From: Bacillus sp. DNRA2
Lineage (GTDB): Bacteria > Bacillota > Bacilli > Bacillales > Cytobacillaceae
Assembly: GCF_012843265.1 (NCBI RefSeq)
Contig: NZ_JABAIT010000001.1
Coordinates: 372,001-436,000 of the forward strand
DNA: 64,000 nt
Reading direction: 5' to 3'
Part shown: positions 8,812-20,574 of the stretch, piece after piece
Position numbering within the stretch: position 1 is the first letter of the stretch
Layout: each line of letters starts with the position of its first letter
Program-made: the position numbers and the translations under genes
The notes under the pieces: model-generated
Told to the model about the DNA's origin: nothing
What the model saw: only the letters and a program-made list of their open reading frames with translations
Databases searched by the model: none

Positions 8812-9597
8812 ATGGCAGGATCAACTTTAACAATTAAAGATCTTCATGTTTCTATCGATGGGAAAGAGATTTTGAAGGGTGTAAATTTAGAAATAAAAGG
8901 TGGAGAATTCCACGCTATCATGGGTCCAAACGGTACTGGTAAATCCACTTTATCATCTGCAATCATGGGACACCCAAAATACGAAGTAACTCAAGGAACA
9001 ATCGAATTAGACGGTCAAAACGTTTTGGAAATGGAAGTTGATGAGCGTGCTCGCGCTGGTCTTTTTCTCGCTATGCAATATCCAAGTGAGATTAACGGTG
9101 TAACAAATGCCGACTTTTTACGTTCTGCAGTAAATGCTCGCCGTGAAGAAGGTAACGAAATTACACTAATGAAATTTATCCGTGATATGGATAAGAAGAT
9201 GGATTTTCTTGAAATGGATCCAAACATGGCACAGCGTTATTTAAATGAAGGCTTCTCAGGCGGGGAGAAAAAGCGTAACGAGATTCTTCAATTAATGATG
9301 ATTCAACCGAAAATTGCGATTCTAGATGAGATCGACTCAGGGTTGGATATCGACGCGTTAAAGGTTGTATCTAAAGGTATTAACGAAATGCGTGGCGAAG
9401 ATTTTGGCTGTTTAGTGATTACTCACTATCAACGTCTATTGAACTATATCACTCCTGACTACGTTCACGTGATGATGCAAGGCCGTGTCGTTAAATCTGG
9501 TGGGGCTGAATTAGCACAACGCTTAGAAGCAGAAGGATACGACTGGATCAAGCAAGAGCTAGGAATTGAAGACGAAACAGTTGAGCAAGAAGCGTAA
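8812..9597 (+). CDS. sufC: Fe-S cluster assembly ATPase SufC
   Basis: ABC-type ATPase of the SUF scaffold complex SufBCD, which builds Fe-S clusters in the cytosol. Walker [10 protein letters not shown] is at 38-46, the signature is FSGGEKKR and Walker B is [12 protein letters not shown]. The frame is open from 8749, but the ATG at 8812 has GGAGG at 8798-8802 and gives the canonical 261 residues, so I start there. It is the first gene of sufC-sufD-sufS-sufU-sufB, the usual Firmicutes order. Confidence 0.97.
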   Translation: MAGSTLTIKDLHVSIDGKEILKGVNLEIKGGEFHAIMGPNGTGKSTLSSAIMGHPKYEVTQGTIELDGQNVLEMEVDERARAGLFLAMQYPSEINGVTNADFLRSAVNARREEGNEITLMKFIRDMDKKMDFLEMDPNMAQRYLNEGFSGGEKKRNEILQLMMIQPKIAILDEIDSGLDIDALKVVSKGINEMRGEDFGCLVITHYQRLLNYITPDYVHVMMQGRVVKSGGAELAQRLEAEGYDWIKQELGIEDETVEQEA

Positions 9598-9614
9598 GCG
9601 TTGGGGGGATGAAC

Positions 9615-12587
<2,973 letters not shown>

Positions 12588-12615
12588 TAAATTCATTTGA
12601 ATATGAACGAACTGA

Positions 12616-12657
12616 GTTGATTGGAGCATAAGGCGTGAGCCTGGAGCGGAAATCAAC
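12616..12657. repeat. Family A repeat, 42-bp internally deleted copy
   Basis: GTTGATTGGAGC at 12616 and CTGGAGCGGAAATCAAC ending at 12657 are the two ends of the family A element joined with almost all of the interior missing. It sits within the suf operon, between sufU and sufB, and would form a short hairpin in the suf mRNA through GTTGATT/AATCAAC. Confidence 0.8.
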
Positions 12658-12731
12658 AATCAAAATAGCCGAGCAAATAGAGCATGATTCACTTTAAAGG
12701 GTGACTGCAATTAGAAATGGAGGAATTCGAC

Positions 12732-14129
12732 ATGGCTAAACAAATGCCTGAGATCGGTGATTATAAATATGGCTTCGCCGATAAAGACGTTTCGATTTTC
12801 CGATCAAAGCGCGGTTTAACCCGTGAAATTGTTGAGGAAATTTCTAAAATGAAAGGCGAACCTCAGTGGATGCTTGACTTCCGCTTAAAATCGCTAGAGC
12901 ATTTTTATAATATGCCAATGCCGCAATGGGGCGGTGACCTGGCTTCATTAAACTTTGATGAAATCACTTACTACGTAAAACCATCTGAGCGTTCTGAAAA
13001 ATCATGGGATGAAGTACCTGAAGAAATCAAGCAAACATTCGATAAGCTTGGTATACCAGAAGCAGAGCAGAAGTACTTAGCCGGTGTATCCGCTCAGTAC
13101 GAATCAGAGGTTGTTTACCACAATATGAAGGAAGACCTTGAAGCTCTTGGAATCGTATTTAAAGATACAGATTCAGCGCTTCGTGAAAATGAAGATATTT
13201 TCCGTGAGCACTGGGCAAAGGTTATCCCACCAACTGATAACAAATTTGCAGCATTAAACTCTGCAGTTTGGTCTGGTGGTTCATTCATTTACGTTCCACC
13301 TGGCATAAAGGTAGACACACCATTACAGGCATATTTCCGAATTAACTCTGAAAACATGGGTCAATTCGAGCGTACGCTTATAATCGTTGATGAAGGCGCA
13401 CATGTTCACTATGTAGAGGGCTGTACAGCTCCAGTTTATACAACGAACTCATTGCACAGTGCTGTTGTAGAAATTATCATCAAAAAAGGCGCTTACTGCC
13501 GTTATACAACCATCCAAAACTGGGCAAACAACGTCTTTAACCTAGTTACAAAGCGTTCTGTTTGTGAAGCAAATGCAACAATGGAATGGATTGATGGAAA
13601 CATCGGCTCTAAATTAACGATGAAATACCCTGCTGTTATTTTAAAAGGAGAAGGCGCACGCGGAATGACTCTTTCCATTGCCATTGCAGGAAAAGGTCAA
13701 CACCAAGACGCTGGTGCGAAAATGATTCACTTAGCACCAAATACTTCTTCAACCATCGTTTCGAAATCGATTTCGAAGCATGGCGGTAAAGTAACATACC
13801 GTGGTATCGTTCACTTCGGTCGCAAAGCTGATGGCGCACGTGCAAACATCGAGTGTGACACATTGATTATGGACAATCAATCAACATCTGATACCATTCC
13901 ATACAATGAAATCTTAAATGATAACATCTCACTTGAGCACGAAGCTAAAGTTTCCAAGGTTTCAGAAGAGCAATTATTCTATCTGATGAGCCGCGGTATT
14001 TCCCAGCAAGAAGCAACTGAAATGATCGTAATGGGCTTCATCGAGCCATTCACTAAGGAGCTTCCAATGGAATATGCCGTTGAGATGAATCGCTTGATTA
14101 AATTCGAGATGGAAGGTTCAATCGGGTAA
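12732..14129 (+). CDS. sufB: Fe-S cluster assembly scaffold SufB
   Basis: 465-residue scaffold subunit of SufBCD on which clusters are built. The conserved C-terminal part is seen ([22 protein letters not shown]), as is the EGCTAP motif around Cys of the central beta-helix. The frame is open from 12717, but GGAGG at 12719-12723 fits the ATG at 12732 and gives the usual 465 residues. It is the last suf gene, 144 bp after sufU, and is followed by a terminator. Confidence 0.97.
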   Translation: MAKQMPEIGDYKYGFADKDVSIFRSKRGLTREIVEEISKMKGEPQWMLDFRLKSLEHFYNMPMPQWGGDLASLNFDEITYYVKPSERSEKSWDEVPEEIKQTFDKLGIPEAEQKYLAGVSAQYESEVVYHNMKEDLEALGIVFKDTDSALRENEDIFREHWAKVIPPTDNKFAALNSAVWSGGSFIYVPPGIKVDTPLQAYFRINSENMGQFERTLIIVDEGAHVHYVEGCTAPVYTTNSLHSAVVEIIIKKGAYCRYTTIQNWANNVFNLVTKRSVCEANATMEWIDGNIGSKLTMKYPAVILKGEGARGMTLSIAIAGKGQHQDAGAKMIHLAPNTSSTIVSKSISKHGGKVTYRGIVHFGRKADGARANIECDTLIMDNQSTSDTIPYNEILNDNISLEHEAKVSKVSEEQLFYLMSRGISQQEATEMIVMGFIEPFTKELPMEYAVEMNRLIKFEMEGSIG

Positions 14130-14152
14130 TATAAGTTTGATGATATTATAGG

Positions 14153-14187
14153 TCCGCTTGCCTGGGAGGGTGAGCGGATTTTTTTGG
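14153..14187 (+). terminator. Terminator of the suf operon
   Basis: TCCGCT (14153-14158) pairs with AGCGGA (14173-14178); seven T follow at 14179-14185. Confidence 0.75.
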
Positions 14188-14190
14188 TTT

Positions 14191-14350
14191 TGGCAAATAA
14201 ATCTGGATTTTGGTAAGTAAATTTTGAAAATGGCAAATAAATCTGGATTTTGGCAAATAAATCTCGAAAATGGCAAATAAATCTGGATTTTGGCAAATAA
14301 ATCGCGAAAATGGCAAATAAATCTGAAAATCGGTAAATAAATCTCCGGAT
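14191..14350. repeat. Tandem array of eight 20-bp units after sufB
   Basis: Starting at 14191, eight consecutive 20-bp units have the form TGGCAAATAAATCTGGATTT or TGGCAAATAAATCTCGAAAA with a few changes. The two forms alternate, so the higher-order unit is 40 bp. The last unit (14331) is the most diverged. Each first-type unit contains the short palindrome AAATC-TG-GATTT. The array begins three bases after the terminator T run and fills most of the gap before yunF. The minus strand is open through it but lacks a start signal, so I do not call it coding. Confidence 0.9.
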
Positions 14351-14449
14351 CTACTAAAAAATCCCAAAAACCTTCACCACTCAGAAGCCCTTATTACTGT
14401 TTTCCCCACAACCTGGTATGCTATCATGTTGCTATGGGAGGTGCATAGA

Positions 14450-15289
14450 ATGATTACAATCGGATTAACGGGTTGGGGCGACCATGATAGTCTATATTCT
14501 GCGAATTTGCCCGCACGTGACAAGCTGCGCGAGTATGCAGGGTATTTTCCCACCGTTGAGGTCGATGCCTCCTTTTATGCGATTCAACCACTTCAAAATG
14601 TAACAAAATGGTATAATGATACACCAGATTCTTTCAAATTTATCGTTAAAGCTTATCAGGGGATGACCGGCCATATGCGCGGCCCGATTCCGTTTGAAAA
14701 TAAATCAGATATGTTTTCCGCATTTATTGCGTCTCTAGAACCATATCAACATAAATTAGCCATGGTCTTATTTCAATTTCCACCATGGTTTGACTGTAAG
14801 CGTGAAAATGTTACCTATTTACGGTGGTGCAAGGAACAAATGGGTGAAATCCCATGTGCGTTAGAATTTCGTCATCAATCCTGGTTCACACCGAGTATGA
14901 CCGAGAAAACGCTAAGGTTTATGAAAAAAGAGGGCTGGATCCACAGTATTTGTGATGAGCCACAGGCAGGAAGCGGGTCCATTCCGACTGTTCTGGATTC
15001 CCTAAACAACGAGGATGTGTTGGTGCGCTTTCATGGACGGAATGTTCACGGTTGGAATAAGCAGAAAGGACAGGATTGGCGCGAGGTGCGCTATCTTTAT
15101 CGCTATAATCAGCAGGAATTAGCTGAATGGGTAGAGAATTTAAAGGAACTACAAAAGCAATCTAAACATGTTTATGCAGTGTTTAACAATAATTCCGGTG
15201 GAGACGCTGCTGACAATGCCAAGGAAATAATTGACCTCTTATCACTGGAGTACGATGACCTGGCTCCACGCCAGTTGGATTTATTTTAA
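14450..15289 (+). CDS. yunF: DUF72 (YecE-like) protein YunF
   Basis: 279-residue member of the DUF72 family, a TIM-barrel-like fold of unknown activity. Family marks are the N-terminal IGLTGWGDHDSLY, FYAIQP, the conserved KAYQGMTGHM and the C-terminal VYAVFNNNSGGDAADNA, where the Asn-rich motif is typical. The frame is open from 14426, but GGGAGGTG at 14436-14443 clearly serves the ATG at 14450. No signal peptide. It stands between the 20-bp array and a 52-bp-period array, so it is probably transcribed alone. Confidence 0.87.
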   Translation: MITIGLTGWGDHDSLYSANLPARDKLREYAGYFPTVEVDASFYAIQPLQNVTKWYNDTPDSFKFIVKAYQGMTGHMRGPIPFENKSDMFSAFIASLEPYQHKLAMVLFQFPPWFDCKRENVTYLRWCKEQMGEIPCALEFRHQSWFTPSMTEKTLRFMKKEGWIHSICDEPQAGSGSIPTVLDSLNNEDVLVRFHGRNVHGWNKQKGQDWREVRYLYRYNQQELAEWVENLKELQKQSKHVYAVFNNNSGGDAADNAKEIIDLLSLEYDDLAPRQLDLF

Positions 15290-15304
15290 AAGGATTTCAG
15301 GATG

Positions 15305-15640
15305 GAGTAAATTAGTGTGTTGTATGTGACAAAACGATGCTAAGAGAACACGGAAATGTATCATAGAAAAAGCTTATGAAACAAAACAAAGCTCGAAAAC
15401 CAACAAAGTGTATCATAGCACCGGTCTATGCAACAAAACACACGCCAGAAAGACCGGAAATGTAGCATAGAAGGCTCTTATGAAACAAAACAAAGCTCGA
15501 AAACCATCAAAGTGTATCATAGCACCGGTCTATGCAACAAAACACACGCAATAAAGACCAGAAGTGTATCATAGAACCACCTTATGCAACAAAACCCATC
15601 CCAGAAAACACAGAAATGTCTCATAGAGGCTACCAAAAGC
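15305..15640. repeat. 52-bp tandem hairpin array 1 (yunF-yunD gap)
   Basis: Units begin at 15305 (left arm degraded), 15357, 15409, 15461, 15513, 15565 and 15617 (right arm missing), an exact 52-bp step each time. A typical unit is TGTATCATAG, a 7-nt loop, then CTATGCAACA followed by AAAC and a 21-nt spacer. Units 15357 and 15461 share one spacer version and units 15409 and 15513 another, giving a 104-bp higher-order repeat. It fills nearly the whole gap before yunD. No open frame of interest, no cas genes. Confidence 0.93.
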
Positions 15641-15660
15641 CTAAAAGTTAACATAAAGGA

Positions 15661-17031
15661 ATGATTATTTTGGAAGTCGTCCATATTTATCATACAAATG
15701 ATTTACATAGCCATTTTGAGCATTGGCCTCGAATTCATACATTACTAACCGATCGAAAAAAATGGCACACCGAAGCGGGAGACAGCGTTCTCCTCCTTGA
15801 TATTGGAGATCATGTTGATCGATTTCATCCATATTCAGACGGAACAATGGGTAGAGGGAATGTCGATTTGTTAAATGAAACCCAATATACAGCGATTACG
15901 ATTGGCAATAACGAGGGAATAACCTTTCCATTTGAAGCATTGGACACAATGTATAAAGAAGCGAAATTCCCCGTCATTGTGGCCAATTTATTTTACGAGG
16001 ATGGCAGTCGACCAAGCTGGGCTGAAGCCAGTAAAATTATCACCACAAATGAGGGTACCCGTATCGGCCTGATTGGCATTACCGTGTTTTATGAGCATCT
16101 TTACAGATTATTAGGCTGGAAAATCACCGACCCTTTCGTTGAATTACGAAAGCAGGTCGAAGAACTGAAGCGTCAAACCGATATTTTGATTTTACTATCA
16201 CATATGGGAATTAATGAGGATGAGGCAATCGCAAGGGACTTCCCAGAAATAGATGTTATATTGGGGGCACACACTCATCATGTTCTTCATGAAGGAAGAG
16301 AGATAAATAACAGCCTCGTATGTGCAGCAGGAAAGTATGGTCAGTTTGTCGGACATGTCATCCTCGAGTTAGAAAACCATATGATTCAAAAGCGGAAGGC
16401 CGTTCTTTATGATACGAACGAGTTGGCGCCGGTAAGGTCAGAAGAAAATCTTGTCACGGAATATTTCGATGAGGGTAAACAACTGCTCCAGGATGAAGTA
16501 ATTGAACTGCACCAAGAAATCACTGCGGATGCCTTTAACAACTCACCGTTATCAACTCTGTTGTGTGATGCCCTCAGAGAATGGTGTGAGGCTGATTGTG
16601 CCTTCTTAAACGCGGGTCTCCTCCTTGATGGCTTAAATAAGGGGACTGTTACTCGCTTTGATTTGTTGGATATTTGTCCACATCCGATTAATCCGGCAAC
16701 TGTCCTGCTTGAAGGAGATGAACTGAAGGAAGTGCTGCTCCAGACAAAAGATGAACAATGGCCGCATCTTCAAGTGCGAGGCTTAGGGTTCCGTGGCGTT
16801 GTGATGGGGAAGTTTATTTATAGTGGGATTACATTTAAGGACAATCAGGAAACGATTGAGATTTTTATTAATGGTGAAAAAATTAATCATCATAAGCAAT
16901 ACAAAGTTGCCATTCCTGATATGTTTACCTTTGGCCGCTTTTTCCCGGCTATTTTCCGCTCTAAATCAAAGCATTATTTCTTACCAGAATTCATGCGAGA
17001 CCTACTAGAATGGAAGCTGAAATCAGTTTGA
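15661..17031 (+). CDS. yunD: Metallophosphoesterase / 5'-nucleotidase family protein YunD
   Basis: About 455 residues of the UshA/5'-nucleotidase family, an N-terminal metallophosphatase domain followed by a C-terminal substrate domain. Metal-binding motifs are visible: TNDLHSHFE, LLDIGDHVDR, GNNEG, LLSHMG and GAHTHH. Unlike secreted UshA it has no signal peptide, so a cytosolic nucleotidase or cyclic-phosphate hydrolase is likely. The ATG at 15661 directly abuts AAAGGA (15655-15660); the in-frame TTG at 15670 has better spacing and may be the real start. It follows the 52-bp array immediately. Confidence 0.88.
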   Translation: MIILEVVHIYHTNDLHSHFEHWPRIHTLLTDRKKWHTEAGDSVLLLDIGDHVDRFHPYSDGTMGRGNVDLLNETQYTAITIGNNEGITFPFEALDTMYKEAKFPVIVANLFYEDGSRPSWAEASKIITTNEGTRIGLIGITVFYEHLYRLLGWKITDPFVELRKQVEELKRQTDILILLSHMGINEDEAIARDFPEIDVILGAHTHHVLHEGREINNSLVCAAGKYGQFVGHVILELENHMIQKRKAVLYDTNELAPVRSEENLVTEYFDEGKQLLQDEVIELHQEITADAFNNSPLSTLLCDALREWCEADCAFLNAGLLLDGLNKGTVTRFDLLDICPHPINPATVLLEGDELKEVLLQTKDEQWPHLQVRGLGFRGVVMGKFIYSGITFKDNQETIEIFINGEKINHHKQYKVAIPDMFTFGRFFPAIFRSKSKHYFLPEFMRDLLEWKLKSV

Positions 17032-17096
17032 TGTAAAAAATAAGACACTCTCCAAGTCATTTGTACATACAATATGGCAGGAAGGAGTGTGTTAAC

Positions 17097-17399
17097 ATGA
17101 TTGAATTATTACCAATAGAAATACAGGGACATACCTTTCTTGGCGTTTCAGTAAAACTTCCCAAAACAACTTTGCTGGTAGTTTCCAGTGATAAAGGATA
17201 TATTATGTGCGGTGCATTAGACGTTGGTTTACTAAATGATAGATTGGTTGACAGAAAGATTATTGCAGGACGTGCAGTTGGCGTGAAAACAATTGAACAA
17301 TTACTTGATGCCCCGCTCGAATCCGTTACACATGAGGCAAAAAATTTAGGTATCACAGAAGGTATGATCGGTCGCGATGCCATGTTAAAAATGGTTTAA
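17097..17399 (+). CDS. yunC: DUF1805 protein YunC
   Basis: 100-residue cytosolic protein of the DUF1805 family, function unknown. Recognisable segments are KGYIMCGALDVGLLNDRL and AGRAVGVKTIEQLLDAPL, which make up most of the domain. The frame is open from 17061, but GGAGTGT at 17084-17090 fits the ATG at 17097. It lies between yunD and yunB as in B. subtilis, in the same strand order. Confidence 0.88.
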   Translation: MIELLPIEIQGHTFLGVSVKLPKTTLLVVSSDKGYIMCGALDVGLLNDRLVDRKIIAGRAVGVKTIEQLLDAPLESVTHEAKNLGITEGMIGRDAMLKMV

Positions 17400-17459
17400 T
17401 TGTTGCAGAAAAGCCCAAGCCTAGGAAATTCATATAAAATCATAATTTTTGCGCTACAA

Positions 17460-17496
17460 CCCTCCTTGCTTGCATAAATATAGCTTGTAAGGAGGG
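17460..17496 (+). promoter_or_regulatory. Inverted repeat enclosing the yunB ribosome binding site
   Basis: CCCTCCTT (17460-17467) and AAGGAGGG (17489-17496) are perfectly complementary over 8 bp with a 21-nt loop. The right arm is the Shine-Dalgarno sequence of yunB (TTG start at 17504). In RNA this hairpin would mask the site; alternatively, with the following ATTTATTTT, it acts as a weak terminator for yunC. Confidence 0.6.
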
Positions 17497-17503
17497 ATTT
17501 ATT

Positions 17504-18253
17504 TTGCGTAAATATCGCACACGGCTCCTACGCAGAGGTCCACTCCCTTTGCGATACGTCTTTTTGCTTACGCTTGTTTTTTTTACTTTTTCAACTGCGA
17601 TGGGGTTATGGCTTGTCAATGCAGGGCTAAAGCCTACATTAATTAGTTATGCCGAATCGCAAACTCGGAAAATCGCCTCTCTTGTTATCAGTAATGCCAT
17701 TAATAAGAAAATTGCTAATGAAATGGATATAGAAAATATCATCGAACCTGTTCCTGACCAAGAGGGAATGACGAAACTTAATGCGGAGATTGTCAATCGT
17801 GTGAAGGCTGAAACGACCCACCTCATTCAAAAAAACCTAAAGGTAGCTGAAAGTGGAAATTTATCAGAGCTTGAATTATTAACGGATGTAGAATTTGAGA
17901 AGACTGATAAAGGTGTTGATGGAATTGTTTATTACGTCCCACTCGGTCAAGCTACGAATAATGCCTTACTAGGAAACCTCGGTCCGAAAATACCGGTTAG
18001 GTTTACCGCAATCGGCGATGTTAGGTCTGATGTTAAAACGAGCATTAAAGATTTCGGTATTAACAACGCCTACATCCAAGTTTATGTCGCTTTGACTGTT
18101 AATGTCCAAATCATTATTCCATTTGCCACCAATGTCACCACCATATCCGAAGAAGTTCCAGTTGGAATGTTTATTATGAAAGGGAATGTACCGCAATACT
18201 ATAATAACGGTGGAAGCTCGTCGCCAGCACTGTCATTGCCAGGAAAAAAATAA
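17504..18253 (+). CDS. yunB: Sporulation protein YunB
   Basis: 249-residue membrane-anchored protein of the YunB sporulation family. After a basic N-terminus (RKYRTRLLRRG) there is one membrane segment at about residues 16-40; the rest would be outside the mother-cell membrane or in the intermembrane space. Conserved family segments include YAESQTRKIASLVISNAIN and the C-terminal QIIIPFATNVTTISEEVPVG. B. subtilis yunB belongs to the SigmaE regulon. Translation starts at TTG 17504 with AGGAGGG seven bases before it; that site lies in a hairpin arm. The gene converges with lytH. Confidence 0.92.
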   Translation: MRKYRTRLLRRGPLPLRYVFLLTLVFFTFSTAMGLWLVNAGLKPTLISYAESQTRKIASLVISNAINKKIANEMDIENIIEPVPDQEGMTKLNAEIVNRVKAETTHLIQKNLKVAESGNLSELELLTDVEFEKTDKGVDGIVYYVPLGQATNNALLGNLGPKIPVRFTAIGDVRSDVKTSIKDFGINNAYIQVYVALTVNVQIIIPFATNVTTISEEVPVGMFIMKGNVPQYYNNGGSSSPALSLPGKK

Positions 18254-18260
18254 GAACAGA

Positions 18261-18289
18261 ACAGGACTCCATCATCAAAGGAGTCCTGT
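18261..18289. terminator. Hairpin between convergent yunB and lytH
   Basis: ACAGGACTCC (18261-18270) is perfectly complementary to GGAGTCCTGT (18280-18289) with a 9-nt loop. No T run follows on the plus strand; on the minus strand a T-rich run (from AAAAAAATAAG) follows eight bases later, so it may act mainly on lytH transcripts. Confidence 0.6.
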
Positions 18290-18408
18290 GTCTAGCTCCA
18301 GGCGCCATCGGCTCGAGGTCACAAGTCAATCCGTCCAGAAGGTAAAAAGCAACCTTCCAGCCGGCTCGCCTTGTGCTTGTCGCCGATAAGCAGGCGCCTT
18401 CTGCTTTT
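18290..18408. repeat. Dispersed repeat, family B, copy 1
   Basis: Begins GTGTCTAGCTCCAGGCGCC and ends GGCGCCTTCTGCTTTT, with inverted segments inside (GGCGCC both ends; CACAAG against CTTGTG). It sits in the gap between the yunB hairpin and the lytH stop codon. Related to the copy at 23597 by its ends and its GC-rich stem layout. Confidence 0.7.
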
Positions 18409-18412
18409 CTTT

Positions 18413-19402
18413 TTATCGCGAACGTTGACGCTCTTGGCGTTCCCAGAGTCGCAAATGGGGGTAGGGGTCGTAGGACCATTCCGTATAACCGTTATCCTTA
18501 TACATACCATAATGAAGATGAGGAGGGAATTTACCTGATGTTCCAGGCGGTCCATATCCCGAGCTTCCAACACCACCAATGACTGTTCCCGGCTCGACAA
18601 TTTGGCCGACATTTAAATCCTTCGCAAAGCCGCTTAAATGGGCAAAATAATGATAGTTGTTGTTAATATCACGGATACCGATTCGCCAGCCCCCGTATTT
18701 GTTCCAGCCCTTCATTTCAATTATTCCGAAAGAGGTTGCTCGGACAGGAACTCCGTAGCCGGCAAAAATGTCAGTTCCTTCATGAATTCTTCGTCCGCCC
18801 CAACCACGAGCATCGCCCCAAGTGCTACGATAGCTATAATTGGCACGCAGCGGCAACGGGAATGAATGGTCGTCTAGAGCAAGACGGTTAAAGTGACGAT
18901 AAAGCTGTGCTTTGCCGATAATAATTCCGACAGTTTTATCACGATTATAGTATTCCCATAAGCCGATTTTTAAGTTTTCATGATCGATACCATATGACAA
19001 TAAGTAATTAGCGAAGGCAAACAGAACATCCTCATCATCTAATCGATTTGCCTTACCATCACCGTCACCATCCACGCCGATACCATCAAAATATAATATC
19101 GATTGGGGGTTCTCGTCATTGTGATCGGGATTTAATACCCCGGCCCAAACCTCTGGCTTAAAGTAGATGCCAATTGCACCTTCTGCCTTTGGAATATCCT
19201 TGCGCGCCAAACGAACATTTCGTTCATACTGATCAATCGCCGCTAGATAATACCATGGAATATTGGTGGCTGCTTCAACTTTTTTATATAATTCCATTCT
19301 CTCTGCGTTAAGGTCAGGAGTTGGCTGATTGGCTGCCATAGTAGCACTATCCGGAAAAATTAAACAGGTAATGAGCAAAAGCAATATGAGACTGAGCCGC
19401 AC
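18413..19402 (-). CDS. lytH: Sporulation-linked M23 peptidase LytH
   Basis: 329-residue secreted zinc peptidase. In B. subtilis LytH (YunA) is an L-Ala-D-Glu endopeptidase that trims spore cortex peptides late in sporulation. The N-terminus is a signal peptide (about residues 1-24). The C-terminal M23 domain has its zinc ligands His207 and Asp211 in RRIHEGTDIF and His297 in PPHLHYG, with His255 in YFAHLSG. The N-terminal 180 residues are the LytH-specific part. Translation starts at GTG 19402 with GGAGG six bases upstream. It is read toward yunB, as in B. subtilis. Confidence 0.93.
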   Translation of the reverse strand: MRLSLILLLLITCLIFPDSATMAANQPTPDLNAERMELYKKVEAATNIPWYYLAAIDQYERNVRLARKDIPKAEGAIGIYFKPEVWAGVLNPDHNDENPQSILYFDGIGVDGDGDGKANRLDDEDVLFAFANYLLSYGIDHENLKIGLWEYYNRDKTVGIIIGKAQLYRHFNRLALDDHSFPLPLRANYSYRSTWGDARGWGGRRIHEGTDIFAGYGVPVRATSFGIIEMKGWNKYGGWRIGIRDINNNYHYFAHLSGFAKDLNVGQIVEPGTVIGGVGSSGYGPPGTSGKFPPHLHYGMYKDNGYTEWSYDPYPHLRLWERQERQRSR

Positions 19403-19575
19403 TAGAATCCTCCTTTCTCCATAATTCTTTTCTTAATAGTTGACATATCTATTTTGTGAATATGGAGAAAAAATCATTTATATCAATAAATGGTAATCGA
19501 GGGAGGGGGAAGCTTGTTCTACTTTTTCCAATGTGATAAAGTGACAATTGAAAGCATCATGAAAGGTGTGAAAAC

Positions 19576-20505
19576 ATGCGCAACAAAGGTGAAATCAAAC
19601 GTAAACCAGAATGGTTAAAAATAAAGCTAAATACCAACGAAAATTATATTGGTTTGAAACAAATGATGAGACAAAAGAGTCTACATACCGTATGTGAAGA
19701 AGCGAAATGTCCCAATATTCACGAATGCTGGGCCGAAAGAAGGACGGCAACCTTTATGATACTTGGAGATATTTGCACAAGGGCTTGCCGCTTTTGCGCT
19801 GTTAAAACAGGCGTACCTACCGAATTAGACTTGCAAGAACCAGAGCGCGTAGCTGATTCAGTTCAGCTGATGAATTTAAAGCATGTTGTTGTAACGGCTG
19901 TGGCACGAGATGATCTTAACGATGGAGGAGCTTGCGTATTTGCGGAAACAATCCGAGCGATTCGCCGCAAGAACCCGTTTACGACGATTGAAGTCCTGCC
20001 TTCAGATATGGGAGGAATGAAGGAAAATATCGCAAAAATCATGGAAGCAAAACCAGATATTCTCAATCATAATATCGAAACAGTTCGACGATTAACCCCG
20101 AGAGTGCGCTCTAAAGCCACCTACAAAAGGTCATTAGAACTGTTAAAGCAAGCCAAGAAGCTGCAGCCTAGCATTCCAACCAAATCAAGTATTATGATTG
20201 GGATTGGAGAAACGGTTGCTGAAATTTATGAGACAATGGACGATTTACGCGCGAATCACGTAGATATTTTAACAATTGGTCAATATCTTCAGCCATCAAA
20301 ACAGCATTTAGCGGTGGAGAAATATTATACTCCTGCTGAGTTTGCTGAGCTGAAGGAAGTTGCTCTGCAAAAAGGGTTTAGTCACTGTGAAGCAGGTCCA
20401 TTAGTTCGCTCTTCCTATCATGCGGATGAGCAGGTCAATGCTACTGCAAAGGAATCGCGTTTACTTAGCAAAGATGAGCATACAAACGATGTTAAAGAAG
20501 CTTAA
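19576..20505 (+). CDS. lipA: Lipoyl synthase
   Basis: 309-residue radical SAM enzyme that inserts two sulfur atoms into protein-bound octanoyl groups. The auxiliary 4Fe-4S cluster cysteines are Cys40, Cys45 and Cys51 ([12 protein letters not shown]), and the radical SAM cysteines are Cys67, Cys71 and Cys74 (CTRACRFC). AAAGGTGTG precedes the ATG. It depends on the Fe-S pathway encoded at 8812-14129, and its product is needed for GcvH and the 2-oxoacid dehydrogenases. It is transcribed away from lytH. Confidence 0.98.
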   Translation: MRNKGEIKRKPEWLKIKLNTNENYIGLKQMMRQKSLHTVCEEAKCPNIHECWAERRTATFMILGDICTRACRFCAVKTGVPTELDLQEPERVADSVQLMNLKHVVVTAVARDDLNDGGACVFAETIRAIRRKNPFTTIEVLPSDMGGMKENIAKIMEAKPDILNHNIETVRRLTPRVRSKATYKRSLELLKQAKKLQPSIPTKSSIMIGIGETVAEIYETMDDLRANHVDILTIGQYLQPSKQHLAVEKYYTPAEFAELKEVALQKGFSHCEAGPLVRSSYHADEQVNATAKESRLLSKDEHTNDVKEA

Positions 20506-20510
20506 TATGT

Positions 20511-20547
20511 AAAAGAGTTCAGCCATTTTTTTACGCTGAACTCTTTT
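20511..20547. terminator. Bidirectional terminator between lipA and yutC
   Basis: AAAAGAGTTCAGC (20511-20523) and GCTGAACTCTTTT (20535-20547) form a perfect 13-bp stem with A and T runs on both sides. Confidence 0.92.
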
Positions 20548-20574
20548 ACTGCCTCTTCCATCACCAAATAATGG

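Noticed and set aside
13979-14367. Two minus-strand open frames across the 20-bp array
   Set aside because: The repetitive peptides (IYLPKSRF-type) are a by-product of the 20-bp repeat; the frames overlap sufB and its terminator and have no ribosome site.
15305-15640. 52-bp arrays as CRISPR arrays
   Set aside because: Spacers are themselves repeated, units are contiguous hairpins with a 7-nt loop, and no cas genes are in the window.
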